This document shows, piece after piece, positions 25,351 to 32,957 of a stretch of 64,000 bases of DNA. Source of the DNA: Poriferisodalis sp965208895 (lineage in GTDB: Bacteria; Actinomycetota; Acidimicrobiia; Acidimicrobiales; Poriferisodalaceae); assembly GCF_965208895.1 (NCBI RefSeq), contig NZ_OZ242363.1:4092001-4156000 (forward strand). Reading direction: 5' to 3'. The notes beneath the pieces were generated by a model. That model had not been told where the DNA came from and did not search any database. It saw only the letters and a list, made by a program, of their open reading frames with translations. Positions within the stretch are counted from its first letter, which is position 1. Every line of letters begins with the position of its first letter. The position numbers were made by a program, and so were the translations under genes.

Positions 25351-26265
25351 ATGCACGATGTCGAGACCGACCAAGACCCAGCATTGACTGCTGTCGCGAC
25401 TGCTCTGCGAAGTGCCGACGCGGCTGGTGCTCGCACTGCACGCGTTATTCGGGCGACGCTGGACCAACTCTATGACGGCGTGCGGACCGGCCGGTACCGC
25501 TGGGACCAGCTGCACAAGACTGAGAAAACCCACTGCGGGACACTGGTGGAGATCAACATGCAGCGCGAGTTCGGCTTTGCCGATGGCGAAGAACTCGACT
25601 TTCGAATCGCAGGCGTTGATGTTGACTGCAAATACTCGCAAACAGTTGGCCGTTGGATGATTCCGCCGGAAGCACAGGGCGAGATCTGCATGGTGCTGTG
25701 GGCCAACGACGCGGAATCGCGTTGGAAGATGGGGGTGGTGCGGGCGGCGACCGAGCTATTGGGCGAGGGCGCGAACCGAGATGCCAAGACGACCCTCAAC
25801 AAGTGCGGACGCAACGCCATTTGCTGGATTTTCGCTTGCGGTCGGCTCGCTGAGAACACGCTGCTCCACTTGCCCGAGGGTGACGCGGCCCACATCATGG
25901 AGGGCAGGTCTGGGGCTGAGCGCATACGCCGCTTGTGCCGCTTGGTGCAGCACCGCGTGATTCGACGGGAAATCGTTGCAACTGTGGCTCAGCAAGTGGA
26001 CTACATGAAGCGATTGCGGGGGAATGGTGGTGCTCGGGGCGACTTGCAGTCTGAAGGCATCATCATCTTGGGCCAGTACGAGCGTCACCGATTAATCGCT
26101 CATGCCTTGGACCTGCCAGTTCCCGGGGCGGGTGACACCGTCGCCGCCCGTGTGTACCCCGCATTGCCTGGCGAGGGTCCAAGTGTCGAGATCGATGGTT
26201 CGTTCTGGCGCTTGGCTGGCAAGACTGATTCAGTCGTGTCAGCGCCGCAACTGCCAACCCGGTAG
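25351..26265 (+). CDS. NaeI-type type II restriction endonuclease
   Basis: A 304-residue endonuclease with clear NaeI character. The catalytic residues align in order: Glu67 (GTLVEINMQREFGF), Asp83 (ELDFRIAG), Asp92 and Lys94 (VDVDCKYSQ), each three positions lower than the NaeI residues Glu70, Asp86, Asp95 and Lys97. The segment TLDQLYDGVRTGRY holds Leu40 at the place of NaeI Leu43, the residue whose change to Lys turns NaeI into a topoisomerase. The C-terminal half should hold the second, allosteric DNA-binding domain (CAP-like) of this two-site (type IIE) enzyme. ATG 25351 is chosen over 25315, which would overlap the methyltransferase. Its stop is 16 bases from the end of the convergent antitoxin gene. 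Confidence 0.92.
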   Translation: MHDVETDQDPALTAVATALRSADAAGARTARVIRATLDQLYDGVRTGRYRWDQLHKTEKTHCGTLVEINMQREFGFADGEELDFRIAGVDVDCKYSQTVGRWMIPPEAQGEICMVLWANDAESRWKMGVVRAATELLGEGANRDAKTTLNKCGRNAICWIFACGRLAENTLLHLPEGDAAHIMEGRSGAERIRRLCRLVQHRVIRREIVATVAQQVDYMKRLRGNGGARGDLQSEGIIILGQYERHRLIAHALDLPVPGAGDTVAARVYPALPGEGPSVEIDGSFWRLAGKTDSVVSAPQLPTR

Positions 26266-26281
26266 CGGAATTGGCAAGGCA

Positions 26282-26536
26282 TCAAGCCTTCAGCCATTGC
26301 GAGCGATTGTCGCCGAATCCTTCGGCGAGCATGTCGTCGGATTCCGATGCCCGTCGACCTGAACTGGCGGTGCCCGTGGCTACGAGTCTCGGATGCTGGC
26401 GCTTGACAGATTGTTTCCTGGTGGGCAGTGAAGCGGCCCATTCCTCGATGACGGCGTCGACGCTGATTTGGCGACGCACGGCCTCGGCGCGCAATCGCGC
26501 CATGCCTTCCTCGGAGAGATCCAGTGTCACCACCAC
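26282..26536 (-). CDS. Orphan antitoxin-like protein, partner toxin missing
   Basis: An 84-residue protein from GTG 26536 (the frame is open to ATG 26590). The N terminus VVVTLDLSEEGMARLRAEAV, followed by ISVDAVIEEWAASL, is like a short ribbon-helix-helix or helical antitoxin, and the tail is polar (GRRASESDDMLAEG). The 3' 120 bases are about 80 percent identical to 28709-28862, where the same tail is followed at once by the start of a PIN-domain toxin. Here the homology stops at about 26305, and the NaeI gene ends 16 bases away. So the toxin half has been lost at the edge of the restriction-modification cassette. Exact start uncertain. Confidence 0.55.
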   Translation of the reverse strand: MVVTLDLSEEGMARLRAEAVRRQISVDAVIEEWAASLPTRKQSVKRQHPRLVATGTASSGRRASESDDMLAEGFGDNRSQWLKA

Positions 26537-26638
26537 GTCAACGAGACTACGCCGTCGTTCTCGGGGACTTCCACATATTTCTGATGGCATGCGCTACTCG
26601 GAGGGGGTCTCACCGGCTAGGCGCGGCGAAGTTCTCGG

Positions 26639-27847
26639 TCAGGCCCAGAGGGCGCAGATGGGGATGGCTTCGATCTGCTCTGAGAGGTGGTACTTGTGGC
26701 GGCCGACGTGCAGGACGGCGCCTGCTGCGAACTGGGGGCCGAGTTCGTCTCGGAGCCATATGAGATGGCGGGCATCACTGGTATCGGGGGCATTTGTTGT
26801 CTTGATCTCGATGGCGACGATGCCGCGCGCCCCGAAGTCTGCGATCAGATCGACCTCGTGGCGACCGTCTGCCGCCCGCAGGTGGCACAGCTGTGGGCCG
26901 CGCGTCGTCAGAACCGTTTCGGCCCGCAACTGGTTGATGACGAGGGTTTCCAGGAGCCTCCCCATCAGGTCGCCGCTGGTCATCACGGTCGCGGCGTCGA
27001 CGCCGACAGCGGCAGCCCACAGGCCGGCGTCAGCCACGAGGCGCTTGCGTCCCTTGACGAGCCGAGCGAGCCGGTTGCTGTGCCACGGAGGTAGCTCGGC
27101 GATAACACCGAGATCGCTGAGCAACTGCGTATAGCCGGTGCCAGTCCGGTGGTTGATCGCCGCAGCACTGTTGAGCGTGGCATCCGTCGCAAGACCTGCT
27201 GTGTTGAGGGCGTATGCGCCGAAGTAGCGACCAAGACGAGCGCTGTCGGGTGAGAGCCCCAACGTCGACGGGTCGCGATTCAACATGTGGCTGAGGTAGC
27301 CGTCGAGCCAAGCATCGCGGCGAGCGGGCTCGCCTTCCAGGATTGCTTCGGGAAAGCCGCCCTTGAGCGCGAGCTCGACGTAGCCACGCAGGTCTGGCGG
27401 GTCCGTTGGCAGTCGGATGTCTTCGCCGGTGCGCATGAGCTCGAGAAACTCCACACCGATGGCGCCGAGCTGCTCGCGCACCGTCATCGGATGCATGGTC
27501 ACCGGGAGCAGACGACCCGTCCCCGGCCACAGGGAGGGATCGCGAGCAGAGCGGACCGACCCGCTGAGAATGAACCTTCCCGAAGCACGGTCCGTGTCGA
27601 CGGCCCGCTTGACTGCACCGAGCACCTCAGGGACCATCTGCCACTCATCGAGCAGGACTGGCGGTTTGAGACTTCGCAAGGCCGCGTCGGGATCGGCCCG
27701 CACAGCAGCAGCCTCGTCAGGATTGTCCAGTTGAATCACTGTGGCTGCGTGCCGGCGGGCAGTCGTCGTCTTGCCGGTAGCACGAGCACCGGTGACGAAC
27801 AACGCCGCGGGGGACTCAGCTAAGAACTCGATCCTGGCGTCCGCCAT
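26639..27847 (-). CDS. AAA ATPase with DUF4143
   Basis: A 402-residue ATPase (409 if started at 27868). Walker A is ALFVTGARATGKTTTARR, Walker B-like is PPVLLDEWQMVPEV, and GRFILSGSVRSARD follows. DUF4143 in the C-terminal half has GRHEVDLIADFGARGIVAIE followed by IKTT, the PD-(D/E)xK-like motif. The C-terminal HLSEQIEAIPICALWA is copied as a fragment at 28618-28680. Two 15-bp direct repeats at 27877-27891 and 27923-27937 lie just upstream and may be an operator. Role unknown; it is the second paralogue in the window and lies inside a defence island. Confidence 0.88.
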   Translation of the reverse strand: MADARIEFLAESPAALFVTGARATGKTTTARRHAATVIQLDNPDEAAAVRADPDAALRSLKPPVLLDEWQMVPEVLGAVKRAVDTDRASGRFILSGSVRSARDPSLWPGTGRLLPVTMHPMTVREQLGAIGVEFLELMRTGEDIRLPTDPPDLRGYVELALKGGFPEAILEGEPARRDAWLDGYLSHMLNRDPSTLGLSPDSARLGRYFGAYALNTAGLATDATLNSAAAINHRTGTGYTQLLSDLGVIAELPPWHSNRLARLVKGRKRLVADAGLWAAAVGVDAATVMTSGDLMGRLLETLVINQLRAETVLTTRGPQLCHLRAADGRHEVDLIADFGARGIVAIEIKTTNAPDTSDARHLIWLRDELGPQFAAGAVLHVGRHKYHLSEQIEAIPICALWA

Positions 27848-27876
27848 GCGCGGAATGTAGCTCGCCACAGCAGAAG

Positions 27877-27937
27877 GCTACTAGTTCTGCACGGTCGCTA
27901 ATACAAGTTACACACATCGCTAGCTACTAGTCCTGCA
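27877..27937 (-). promoter_or_regulatory. 15-bp direct repeats upstream of the DUF4143 ATPase
   Basis: GCTACTAGTTCTGCA at 27877-27891 and GCTACTAGTCCTGCA at 27923-27937 differ at one base and are 46 bases apart, between the ATPase start and the upstream HicA gene. A third, diverged copy with TTCTGCACATGC is at 28884-28904 beside the gene debris. The position suggests a binding site for a regulator of the ATPase. Confidence 0.5.
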
Positions 27938-28012
27938 CATGCTGTACTGCACGTTGGGCGCGGTGCCCTTACCGAGTTGCCGCGCACAGTGTGGCGCTTC
28001 CTTCCGATGGGC

Positions 28013-28240
28013 CTATCGGCGATACGCCACGAATTGCTGCACGGTCATCCCGACATCTCGCGCTATGGACCGGAGCAGGATTGGGGACAGGTCTCGTCCT
28101 TGATGCACCGGCACGGTCGTCGACCGCCCGTCCGGATGGCGAAATCGCTTGTGCGAGCCGCGCTGGCGGATCTCTTCGAATCCGAGTGCAACAAGCAACG
28201 CGCCGACCTCTCGCGGCTTGAGGATCGGCACTGATGGCAC
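28013..28240 (-). CDS. hicA: HicA-type mRNA interferase toxin
   Basis: A 75-residue HicA protein with a double-stranded-RNA-binding-like fold that cleaves mRNA. The family signature is visible: REVGALLVALGFEEIRQRGS, then HKRFRHPDGRSTTVPVH with the catalytic His, and DLSPILLRSIARDVGM. It begins with GTG at 28240 (another GTG at 28231), six bases after the stop of the HicB gene, so antitoxin and toxin form one operon in the less common antitoxin-first order. Length is normal. Confidence 0.9.
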   Translation of the reverse strand: MPSVPILKPREVGALLVALGFEEIRQRGSHKRFRHPDGRSTTVPVHQGRDLSPILLRSIARDVGMTVQQFVAYRR

Positions 28241-28246
28241 AGAGCT

Positions 28247-28456
28247 TCAAGCCACCTCGACGACCTGCGTGCCGACAAACTCGCCCGCCATTGCCGGAGT
28301 GCCGTCCTCGAGGATCATCGCGATGACTTCCTTGAGGTTGTCGTTGAGTTCTTCGAGAGTTTCGCCTTGAGAGTGTGCACCCGGGAATCCCGGGACGTAA
28401 CCGACAAAGAACCTGGTGTCGGGGCAACGCTCGACTACGGCAGTGAAGTTCCGCAT
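28247..28456 (-). CDS. hicB: HicB-type antitoxin
   Basis: A 69-residue HicB partial-RNase-H-fold antitoxin that binds and inhibits HicA. Characteristic features: FFVGYVPGFPGAHSQGETLE followed by ELNDNLKEVIAMILE. It lacks an added DNA-binding domain, which is usual for the short HicB type. ATG 28456 is used; the longer open frame upstream runs into gene debris. The stop is six bases before the HicA start. Confidence 0.9.
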   Translation of the reverse strand: MRNFTAVVERCPDTRFFVGYVPGFPGAHSQGETLEELNDNLKEVIAMILEDGTPAMAGEFVGTQVVEVA

Positions 28457-28617
28457 CGGCACGACCTCGACCTCGCTCTCAAACAGCGATTGTAGGCGTC
28501 CCTGCGTATCGCATCGGATCAGTCGCAACCGGAACCAGCGAGGCGGTGGACTGGATCGCGGACAAATTGTTCGACGCGGTCGGCGGCATCGACGGGCAGG
28601 CTTGGCGACGTTGGTGG

Positions 28618-28680
28618 CCAGACCCAGAGGGCGCAGATGGGGATGGCCCGGATCCGCTCCGACAGCCGGTGCTCGCTGCA
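28618..28680 (-). pseudogene. Fragment of DUF4143 ATPase C terminus
   Basis: Bases here match 26640-26700, the 3' end of the ATPase at 26639; the translation HRLSERIRAIPICALW aligns with KYHLSEQIEAIPICALW. Only about 60 bases remain, without the rest of the gene. It is part of a string of gene fragments between HicAB and VapBC. Confidence 0.7.
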
Positions 28681-28712
28681 GCGGCCAACAGGACGTCGGC
28701 GTCGACAATCAA
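28660..28712 (-). pseudogene. PIN-domain toxin, N-terminal fragment
   Basis: The frame from TTG 28712 reads LIVDADVLLAAAASTGC, the first strand and first acidic residue of PIN-domain (VapC-like) ribonucleases, overlapping the stop of the antitoxin fragment upstream. After about 17 codons it runs into the ATPase fragment, so the toxin was truncated by a rearrangement. Confidence 0.5.
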
Positions 28713-28862
28713 TGCGAGCGATCGGCGCCGAATCCATCGGCGAGCATGTCGTCGGATTCCGATGCCCGTCGACCCGAACTGGAGGCGCCCATGGCCACGA
28801 AACTCGGTTGCTGGGGCTTGACTGCCTGATCCTCGGTGGGCAGCGAGGCGACCCATTCCTCT
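28709..28862 (-). pseudogene. Antitoxin C-terminal fragment, paralogue of 26282-26536
   Basis: About 80 percent identical at the DNA level to 26300-26450, with the shared tail GRRASESDDMLADGFG followed by a TGA. The 5' half of the gene is missing; homology stops near 28862. It keeps the junction with the PIN toxin start that the other copy has lost. Confidence 0.65.
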
Positions 28863-28905
28863 GTGCAAGTTTCACGCGTCGTTGACTACCAATTCTGCAC
28901 ATGCT

Positions 28906-28968
28906 TTTTCGTCGAGTTCTTCGTGTTCTCAGATGCGCACGGAGTCCAGCCATCTGCTTCTAGGCATG
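28906..28968 (-). pseudogene. Fragment of a Vsr-like gene
   Basis: This stretch matches 29774-29838 within the vsr gene, with long shared runs such as CAGATGCGCAC and GTCCAGCCA and at least one single-base deletion. In Vsr this codes for LEAAGWTPVRIWEHE near the C terminus. It is frameshifted and too short to function. Confidence 0.65.
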
Positions 28969-29013
28969 CACCGTTCACGGCAGAGGTGGGCGTCAGAGCT
29001 GACGTTGCTGCAT

Positions 29014-29400
29014 CTACGCCCTTTGCACCCGCACATTTCGGGCATGGACGGCCAGTGCGCCAAGGTCGCCGACGTCGCTGCCGAACACGACGCCGTCAGG
29101 CTCGGCCATTGCGACCACGATCGCATCGACAGCGGAGCCTCGTTTGGCAGCCGATCTCAAGGCTCCAGCTCGGCGGGCTACCCGCTCGGGAAGGTCGGTG
29201 ACGATGTCACACCGCTTGAGCAGCCTGTTTGTGTTCGCATCCGTGTGCTGACGACCCGAGATCGACTCTGCCAGCACCACTGAGGGAACGATCGGCGGCC
29301 AGTAGCCGTCGCGCGACAGCACTGCGATGAGTGCCACATTCTCCTGTTTCTGTTCGCTCAGACGGCTCAACCCGCCCGAGTCCAGGACGAGGACGGTCAA
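29014..29400 (-). CDS. vapC: VapC-like PIN-domain ribonuclease toxin
   Basis: A 128-residue PIN-domain protein. The acidic residues expected for metal binding are visible: Asp7 in VLVLDSGGLSRL, Glu in VPSVVLAESISG, Asp in GSAVDAIVVAMAE, and Asp in GVVFGSDVGDLGAL. VapC toxins cut tRNA or rRNA. The start ATG overlaps the stop of the VapB gene by 4 bases (ATGA), so the two are coupled. Complete, normal length. Confidence 0.85.
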   Translation of the reverse strand: MTVLVLDSGGLSRLSEQKQENVALIAVLSRDGYWPPIVPSVVLAESISGRQHTDANTNRLLKRCDIVTDLPERVARRAGALRSAAKRGSAVDAIVVAMAEPDGVVFGSDVGDLGALAVHARNVRVQRA

Positions 29401-29648
29401 TCTGCTGCCTCGCCAGTGCCGCCATTGCGGATACGTCTCACCAGTGCTTCGGCCTTGGCCACGGCAGCCTCTGAGGGTTCTCCGACCTCGTCGATGAGTT
29501 CAGCGAGGTATTTCTCGGTCTCTGCGCTCAACTGCCGCCGTCGGAGCTCGTCGTGGATGGCCGTCTGCAGCAGGTCGGCGGGCGACAAGCCGTGCTCCTT
29601 GACCGATCCGTAGAGATCGTCAGGGAGATCGACCCGAATCTGGGGCAT
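29397..29648 (-). CDS. vapB: VapB-like antitoxin
   Basis: An 83-residue protein immediately upstream of the PIN-domain toxin. MPQIRVDLPDDLYGSVKEHG resembles the N-terminal strand-helix of ribbon-helix-helix DNA-binding antitoxins; the second half (SAETEKYLAELIDEVGEPSE and the RRIRNGG tail) would wrap the toxin. It should bind its own promoter and neutralise VapC. The 4-base overlap with the toxin gene and the antitoxin-first order are typical. Confidence 0.8.
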   Translation of the reverse strand: MPQIRVDLPDDLYGSVKEHGLSPADLLQTAIHDELRRRQLSAETEKYLAELIDEVGEPSEAAVAKAEALVRRIRNGGTGEAAD

Positions 29649-29716
29649 GGGCTCAACGTACTCACCACCGGCGGACGGGCCAAGCGATTTCTGTAGGGAC
29701 GCGAATTGGCAGGGAT

Positions 29717-30145
29717 TCAGTCAGCGAGGTTGCGGGCGCGCTGGCGGATGAGCTGTTCTATGTGGTCGGCGGCTTCGTCGGGTTGCTCGTGTTCCCAGAT
29801 GCGCACCGGCGTCCAGCCAGCGGCTTCGAGGCGGGCGTCGGTGTCGGCGTCGCGGGCTCGGTTGCGGGCGATCTTGGTTTCCCAGTACTCGGCGTTGCGG
29901 CGGGGCTTGGTGCCGTGGTCGGGGCACCCATGCCAGAAGCAGCCGTCCACGAAGATCGCCACCCGCAGGCGAGGGAACACGAGGTCGGCTTCGCGGCGTA
30001 CGCCGGGCAATGGCCGGCGATGCACGAAGTAGCGCAGGCCACGTCGGTGCAGCGCTGAGCGGATCAGCCGTTCGGGCCCCGTATCGCGGGACCGCTGCCT
30101 GGACATGCGCTCCGAGGCGGGACCCGGCAGCGCTTTCGGCTCCAC
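29717..30145 (-). CDS. vsr: Very short patch repair endonuclease
   Basis: A Vsr-family endonuclease of about 142 residues, which nicks next to T:G mismatches formed by deamination of 5-methylcytosine. Signature segments: RQRSRDTGPERLIRSALHRR, LPGVRREADLVFPRLRVAIF, VDGCFWHGCPDHG with a Cys/His metal site, YWETKIARNRARD and WTPVRIWEHE. It fits the cytosine-5 methyltransferase 4.4 kb away, whose product would create such mismatches. Possible starts are TTG 30172, GTG 30145 and ATG 30106. A broken copy of its 3' part lies at 28906-28968. Confidence 0.9.
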   Translation of the reverse strand: MEPKALPGPASERMSRQRSRDTGPERLIRSALHRRGLRYFVHRRPLPGVRREADLVFPRLRVAIFVDGCFWHGCPDHGTKPRRNAEYWETKIARNRARDADTDARLEAAGWTPVRIWEHEQPDEAADHIEQLIRQRARNLAD

Positions 30146-30303
30146 CTCGCTGGTTCTAGCAGCCGGATGCAAGTAGCTGGAAGTGAGCGGATGTCAGGGC
30201 AGTCGAACCGCGATTAAGCGCTCAGCGCGCCGTAGCTCGGTCCTGCCCATACGCTGCCGACAACCATTGGGCAGCAGCCCTGCCGCCGGTCGGAGGCCCG
30301 GAC

Positions 30304-31551
30304 ATGACTCGATCTCCTTTCCACACGCCGTGGCGCAGATGGGCACAAACAGCAGCAGTGCTGGCGGTGGCCCTCCTGCTGGCAGCCTCATGCACCGGGG
30401 GCGATGCCGACGACGGCACAGGCAACGGGTTTGACGGCACAATCCGGCTCGGCGCCGCGCTCAGCGAAACCGGCGTGTTCGCATCCCCGGGCGCTGACGC
30501 TCGCCAGGGATATGACACCTGGGCTCGCTGGGTGAACGAGGAATACGGCGGAATTCGCATCGGCGAAAGCCGCTACCGCGTCGAAATCATCTACCGCGAT
30601 GACGAATCTGACCCTGGCAAGGCGGCTGCGCGAATCCGGGAACTGATCGACGACGACGAGGTCGATTACCTGCTCGGGCCGTACTCCAGCACGTTGACGG
30701 AAACGGCCAGCGCCGAGGCCGAAGCCAGCGATGTCATCCTTATGGCCGGCAACGGCGCCGCCGACAGCATCTATGGACGCGGCTTTCGCAGCCTGTTCAC
30801 CCCAGCCACGATCGCCAGCGACTACACCCGTTCAAGCATCGAGCTGCTCGCGTCGCAGGGCGCTCGCACTGCCGTTGTCGCACACGAGGACACAGCCTTC
30901 GCCACCTCCGTGGCAGACGGCGCTCTGCGACACCTCGAAGCCAACGGCATTGAAGTACTGACGGCGATGTCGTACCCCCGAGGGGTCGACAATGTCGATG
31001 GCCTCATGCGCGAACTGGCCGCCTTGGAGCCCGATGTCTTCGTGGGCGGGGGCCACTATGACGACGCCGTGTTGTTTGTGCGCTCGGCTCGTGGGCTGGG
31101 CTTCGGGCCGGACGCGATGCTCCTCACGGTCGGACCGTCCAACCCGCAGCTGATCGACGATCTCGGCGCCTACGTCGACGGCGTCCTTGGCCCCACACAA
31201 TGGGAGCCGGCGATGTCCTACGAGGGCGCGTATTTCGGCACGGCGGCCGACTACGCCAGCTACTACGAGAGCCTCTGGGGTGCACCGCCGGTGTACCAAG
31301 CGGCGAGCGCCACGGCCGCAGCGCTTGCACTGCATCTCGCCATCGAGCTTGCGGGCAGTCGCGACGCCGATGAGGTGCGCACTGCGCTGGGCACGCTCGA
31401 CGCCGACACCTTCTACGGACCGATTCGCTTCGACGAGCGTGGCGTCAACGTTGCCAAGCCGATGGGGACCGTACAGGTGCAAGACGGTCACATCGTTGTC
31501 GTTGCACCTGCCGCTGCGGCAGAGGGCGACCTCGTCTACCCGGCGCGCTAG
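30304..31551 (+). CDS. Branched-chain amino acid/amide-type ABC transporter substrate-binding lipoprotein
   Basis: A 415-residue periplasmic-binding protein of the type I (LivJ-like) fold. The N terminus has a basic start, a hydrophobic stretch (TAAVLAVALLLAASC) and a lipobox with Cys30, so it is a membrane-anchored lipoprotein. Family features are TIRLGAALSETGVFASPGAD, YRVEIIYRDDESDPGKAAAR, and DYLLGPYSSTLTETASAEAE, then SLFTPATIASDY. No permease or ATPase genes adjoin it, so it may serve a transporter encoded elsewhere or act as a sensor. The ligand cannot be predicted beyond amino acid- or amide-like. Confidence 0.88.
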   Translation: MTRSPFHTPWRRWAQTAAVLAVALLLAASCTGGDADDGTGNGFDGTIRLGAALSETGVFASPGADARQGYDTWARWVNEEYGGIRIGESRYRVEIIYRDDESDPGKAAARIRELIDDDEVDYLLGPYSSTLTETASAEAEASDVILMAGNGAADSIYGRGFRSLFTPATIASDYTRSSIELLASQGARTAVVAHEDTAFATSVADGALRHLEANGIEVLTAMSYPRGVDNVDGLMRELAALEPDVFVGGGHYDDAVLFVRSARGLGFGPDAMLLTVGPSNPQLIDDLGAYVDGVLGPTQWEPAMSYEGAYFGTAADYASYYESLWGAPPVYQAASATAAALALHLAIELAGSRDADEVRTALGTLDADTFYGPIRFDERGVNVAKPMGTVQVQDGHIVVVAPAAAAEGDLVYPAR

Positions 31552-31608
31552 GACGCAGTTGGAGGGCCGGTGAGTGCGGGGCTTGCCCACCCACGTCGAC
31601 GGGTGCGG

Positions 31609-32178
31609 CTAGCGGCCCATCGTGAAGAACTCGTTGTTGGGGCGCATCGACGTCAGATGGGCCATCCGATTCGACAGGGCGAACAGCCCCGTGATGGCGC
31701 CGATGTCCCAGATGTCGTCGTCGCTGAAGCCGTGGGCCCGCAACTCGTCGTGATCGCTGGATGATGCCGACCACGGCTCGCTGCACATTTTCAGGGCGAA
31801 GTCGATCATCGCCCTCTGGCGGTCGCTCAGATCGGCCTTGGAAGGGTCGACCGCGAGCTGATCGGCCAGCAGCGGATCCTTGGCGCGGATGCGCAGGATC
31901 GCACCGTGCGCCACGACGCAGTAGAGGCAGTTGTTGGCCCCGCTGGTGGCCACCACGATCATCTCCCGCTCCGCCTTGGTAAGTCCGCTCGGATCCTCCA
32001 TGAGCGCGTCGTGGTACGCCATGAACGCCCGCATCTCGTCGGGCCGGTGCGCCAGCGCGAGGAACACATTGGGCACGAAGCCGGTCTTGGACTGGATGAG
32101 CTCGATGCGCTCTCGCAGGTCGTCGGGCATGTCCGCAATGTCGGGCACGGGGAAGGTCGAGATGGCTGGCTCGGTCAT
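31609..32178 (-). CDS. Peroxidase-related protein, AhpD/carboxymuconolactone decarboxylase-like
   Basis: A 189-residue all-helical AhpD-like protein. The redox motif is ANNCLYCVVAHGAILR (C-x-x-C-x3-H), as in alkylhydroperoxidase AhpD; the surrounding DALMEDPSGLTKAEREMIVV and LSDRQRAMIDFALKM match the family often named 'uncharacterised peroxidase-related enzyme'. It probably reduces peroxides or takes part in a thiol relay. It converges on the lipoprotein gene and diverges from a second member of the same superfamily at 32366. Confidence 0.85.
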   Translation of the reverse strand: MTEPAISTFPVPDIADMPDDLRERIELIQSKTGFVPNVFLALAHRPDEMRAFMAYHDALMEDPSGLTKAEREMIVVATSGANNCLYCVVAHGAILRIRAKDPLLADQLAVDPSKADLSDRQRAMIDFALKMCSEPWSASSSDHDELRAHGFSDDDIWDIGAITGLFALSNRMAHLTSMRPNNEFFTMGR

Positions 32179-32229
32179 GCCCGCAGCCTAAGCAGACGCG
32201 CCGGCGCGTGAGCCTCTCGGGGATAAACC

Positions 32230-32305
32230 TCTTGTCTCCCGCTCCTGTTCGCTGCGCTCACGGGCCGCTCGGGCCACGGCTTCGCCTGCCGGCTCAGCCT
32301 CTGAG
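32230..32305 (-). repeat. 76-bp dispersed repeat, copy 1 (inverted relative to copy 2)
   Basis: The minus strand of this interval matches 56138-56213 in about 70 of 76 positions; shared runs include GAAGCCGTGGCCCGAGCGGC and CGTGAGCGCAGCGAACA. It lies between the two divergent AhpD-like genes. The other copy overlaps the end of folC. It looks like a REP-like extragenic repeat. Confidence 0.8.
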
Positions 32306-32365
32306 CACGGCGCCGGGCGGGCTGCCCTCCTACATTTGCGGGGCTGACGAAGGGATGTGCTGACG

Positions 32366-32932
32366 ATGCACCTGACACGACCGACCTCACCTCGCCTCGA
32401 GCCAATCCCCAAGGTGGCCGAGCGGGCCCGCGAGGCCATGGCGAACTCGTTCGCCAATGCCGTCAACGTCATTGCGACCCTCGCGCACAGCCGGTCGATC
32501 TCCAAAGCGTTCGGAGAGTTCGCCCAGACGATCCTGTACAAGGGCGACCTGTCCCGGCGTGACGTGGAGATCGCGGTGCTTCGCATGGGCTGGAACTGCC
32601 AGTCCGTCTACGAGTTCGGCCAGCACACGCTGATGGCCCTAGCCGAAGTCATGACCGAAGAGGAGATATACCTCGTGACCCGGCCGATCGCCGAGGGCAA
32701 CTGGACGCCGGCCGAGGCAGCCCTTCTGCAGGTGGTGGACGACCTGTACTCCGACGACTGCGTCTCCGATGCCACGTGGGCCGCAGCCACATCGCACTTC
32801 AGCAACGCCGAGATGGTGCATCTCATCGCCGCTTCGGGCTGCTACCGGATGGTGAGCGGGCTGCTCAACAGCACCGGCGTCGAACGCGACGAAGGCGTCC
32901 CCGACTGGCCCACCGCCCCCTCATCCGCTTAG
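32366..32932 (+). CDS. Carboxymuconolactone decarboxylase family protein
   Basis: A 188-residue protein of the AhpD/CMD superfamily. The segment LSRRDVEIAVLRMGWNCQSV, followed by YEFGQHTLMA, carries a single Cys and a later E..QH motif, the pattern of CMD-family proteins that are not CxxC peroxidases. GTG 32357 is an alternative start. It is paired divergently with the AhpD-like gene at 31609, with a dispersed repeat between them. Exact reaction unknown. Confidence 0.8.
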   Translation: MHLTRPTSPRLEPIPKVAERAREAMANSFANAVNVIATLAHSRSISKAFGEFAQTILYKGDLSRRDVEIAVLRMGWNCQSVYEFGQHTLMALAEVMTEEEIYLVTRPIAEGNWTPAEAALLQVVDDLYSDDCVSDATWAAATSHFSNAEMVHLIAASGCYRMVSGLLNSTGVERDEGVPDWPTAPSSA

Positions 32933-32957
32933 GCCGGGAGTGCGATAAGCAAGCCCC

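Noticed and set aside
24281..26265. Dcm-like solitary methyltransferase
   Set aside because: The adjacent NaeI-type endonuclease with intact catalytic residues makes it a restriction-modification pair.
31609..32932. Further selenoproteins among the AhpD-like genes
   Set aside because: Both have Cys codons at the redox positions; no in-frame TGA with a following hairpin was seen.
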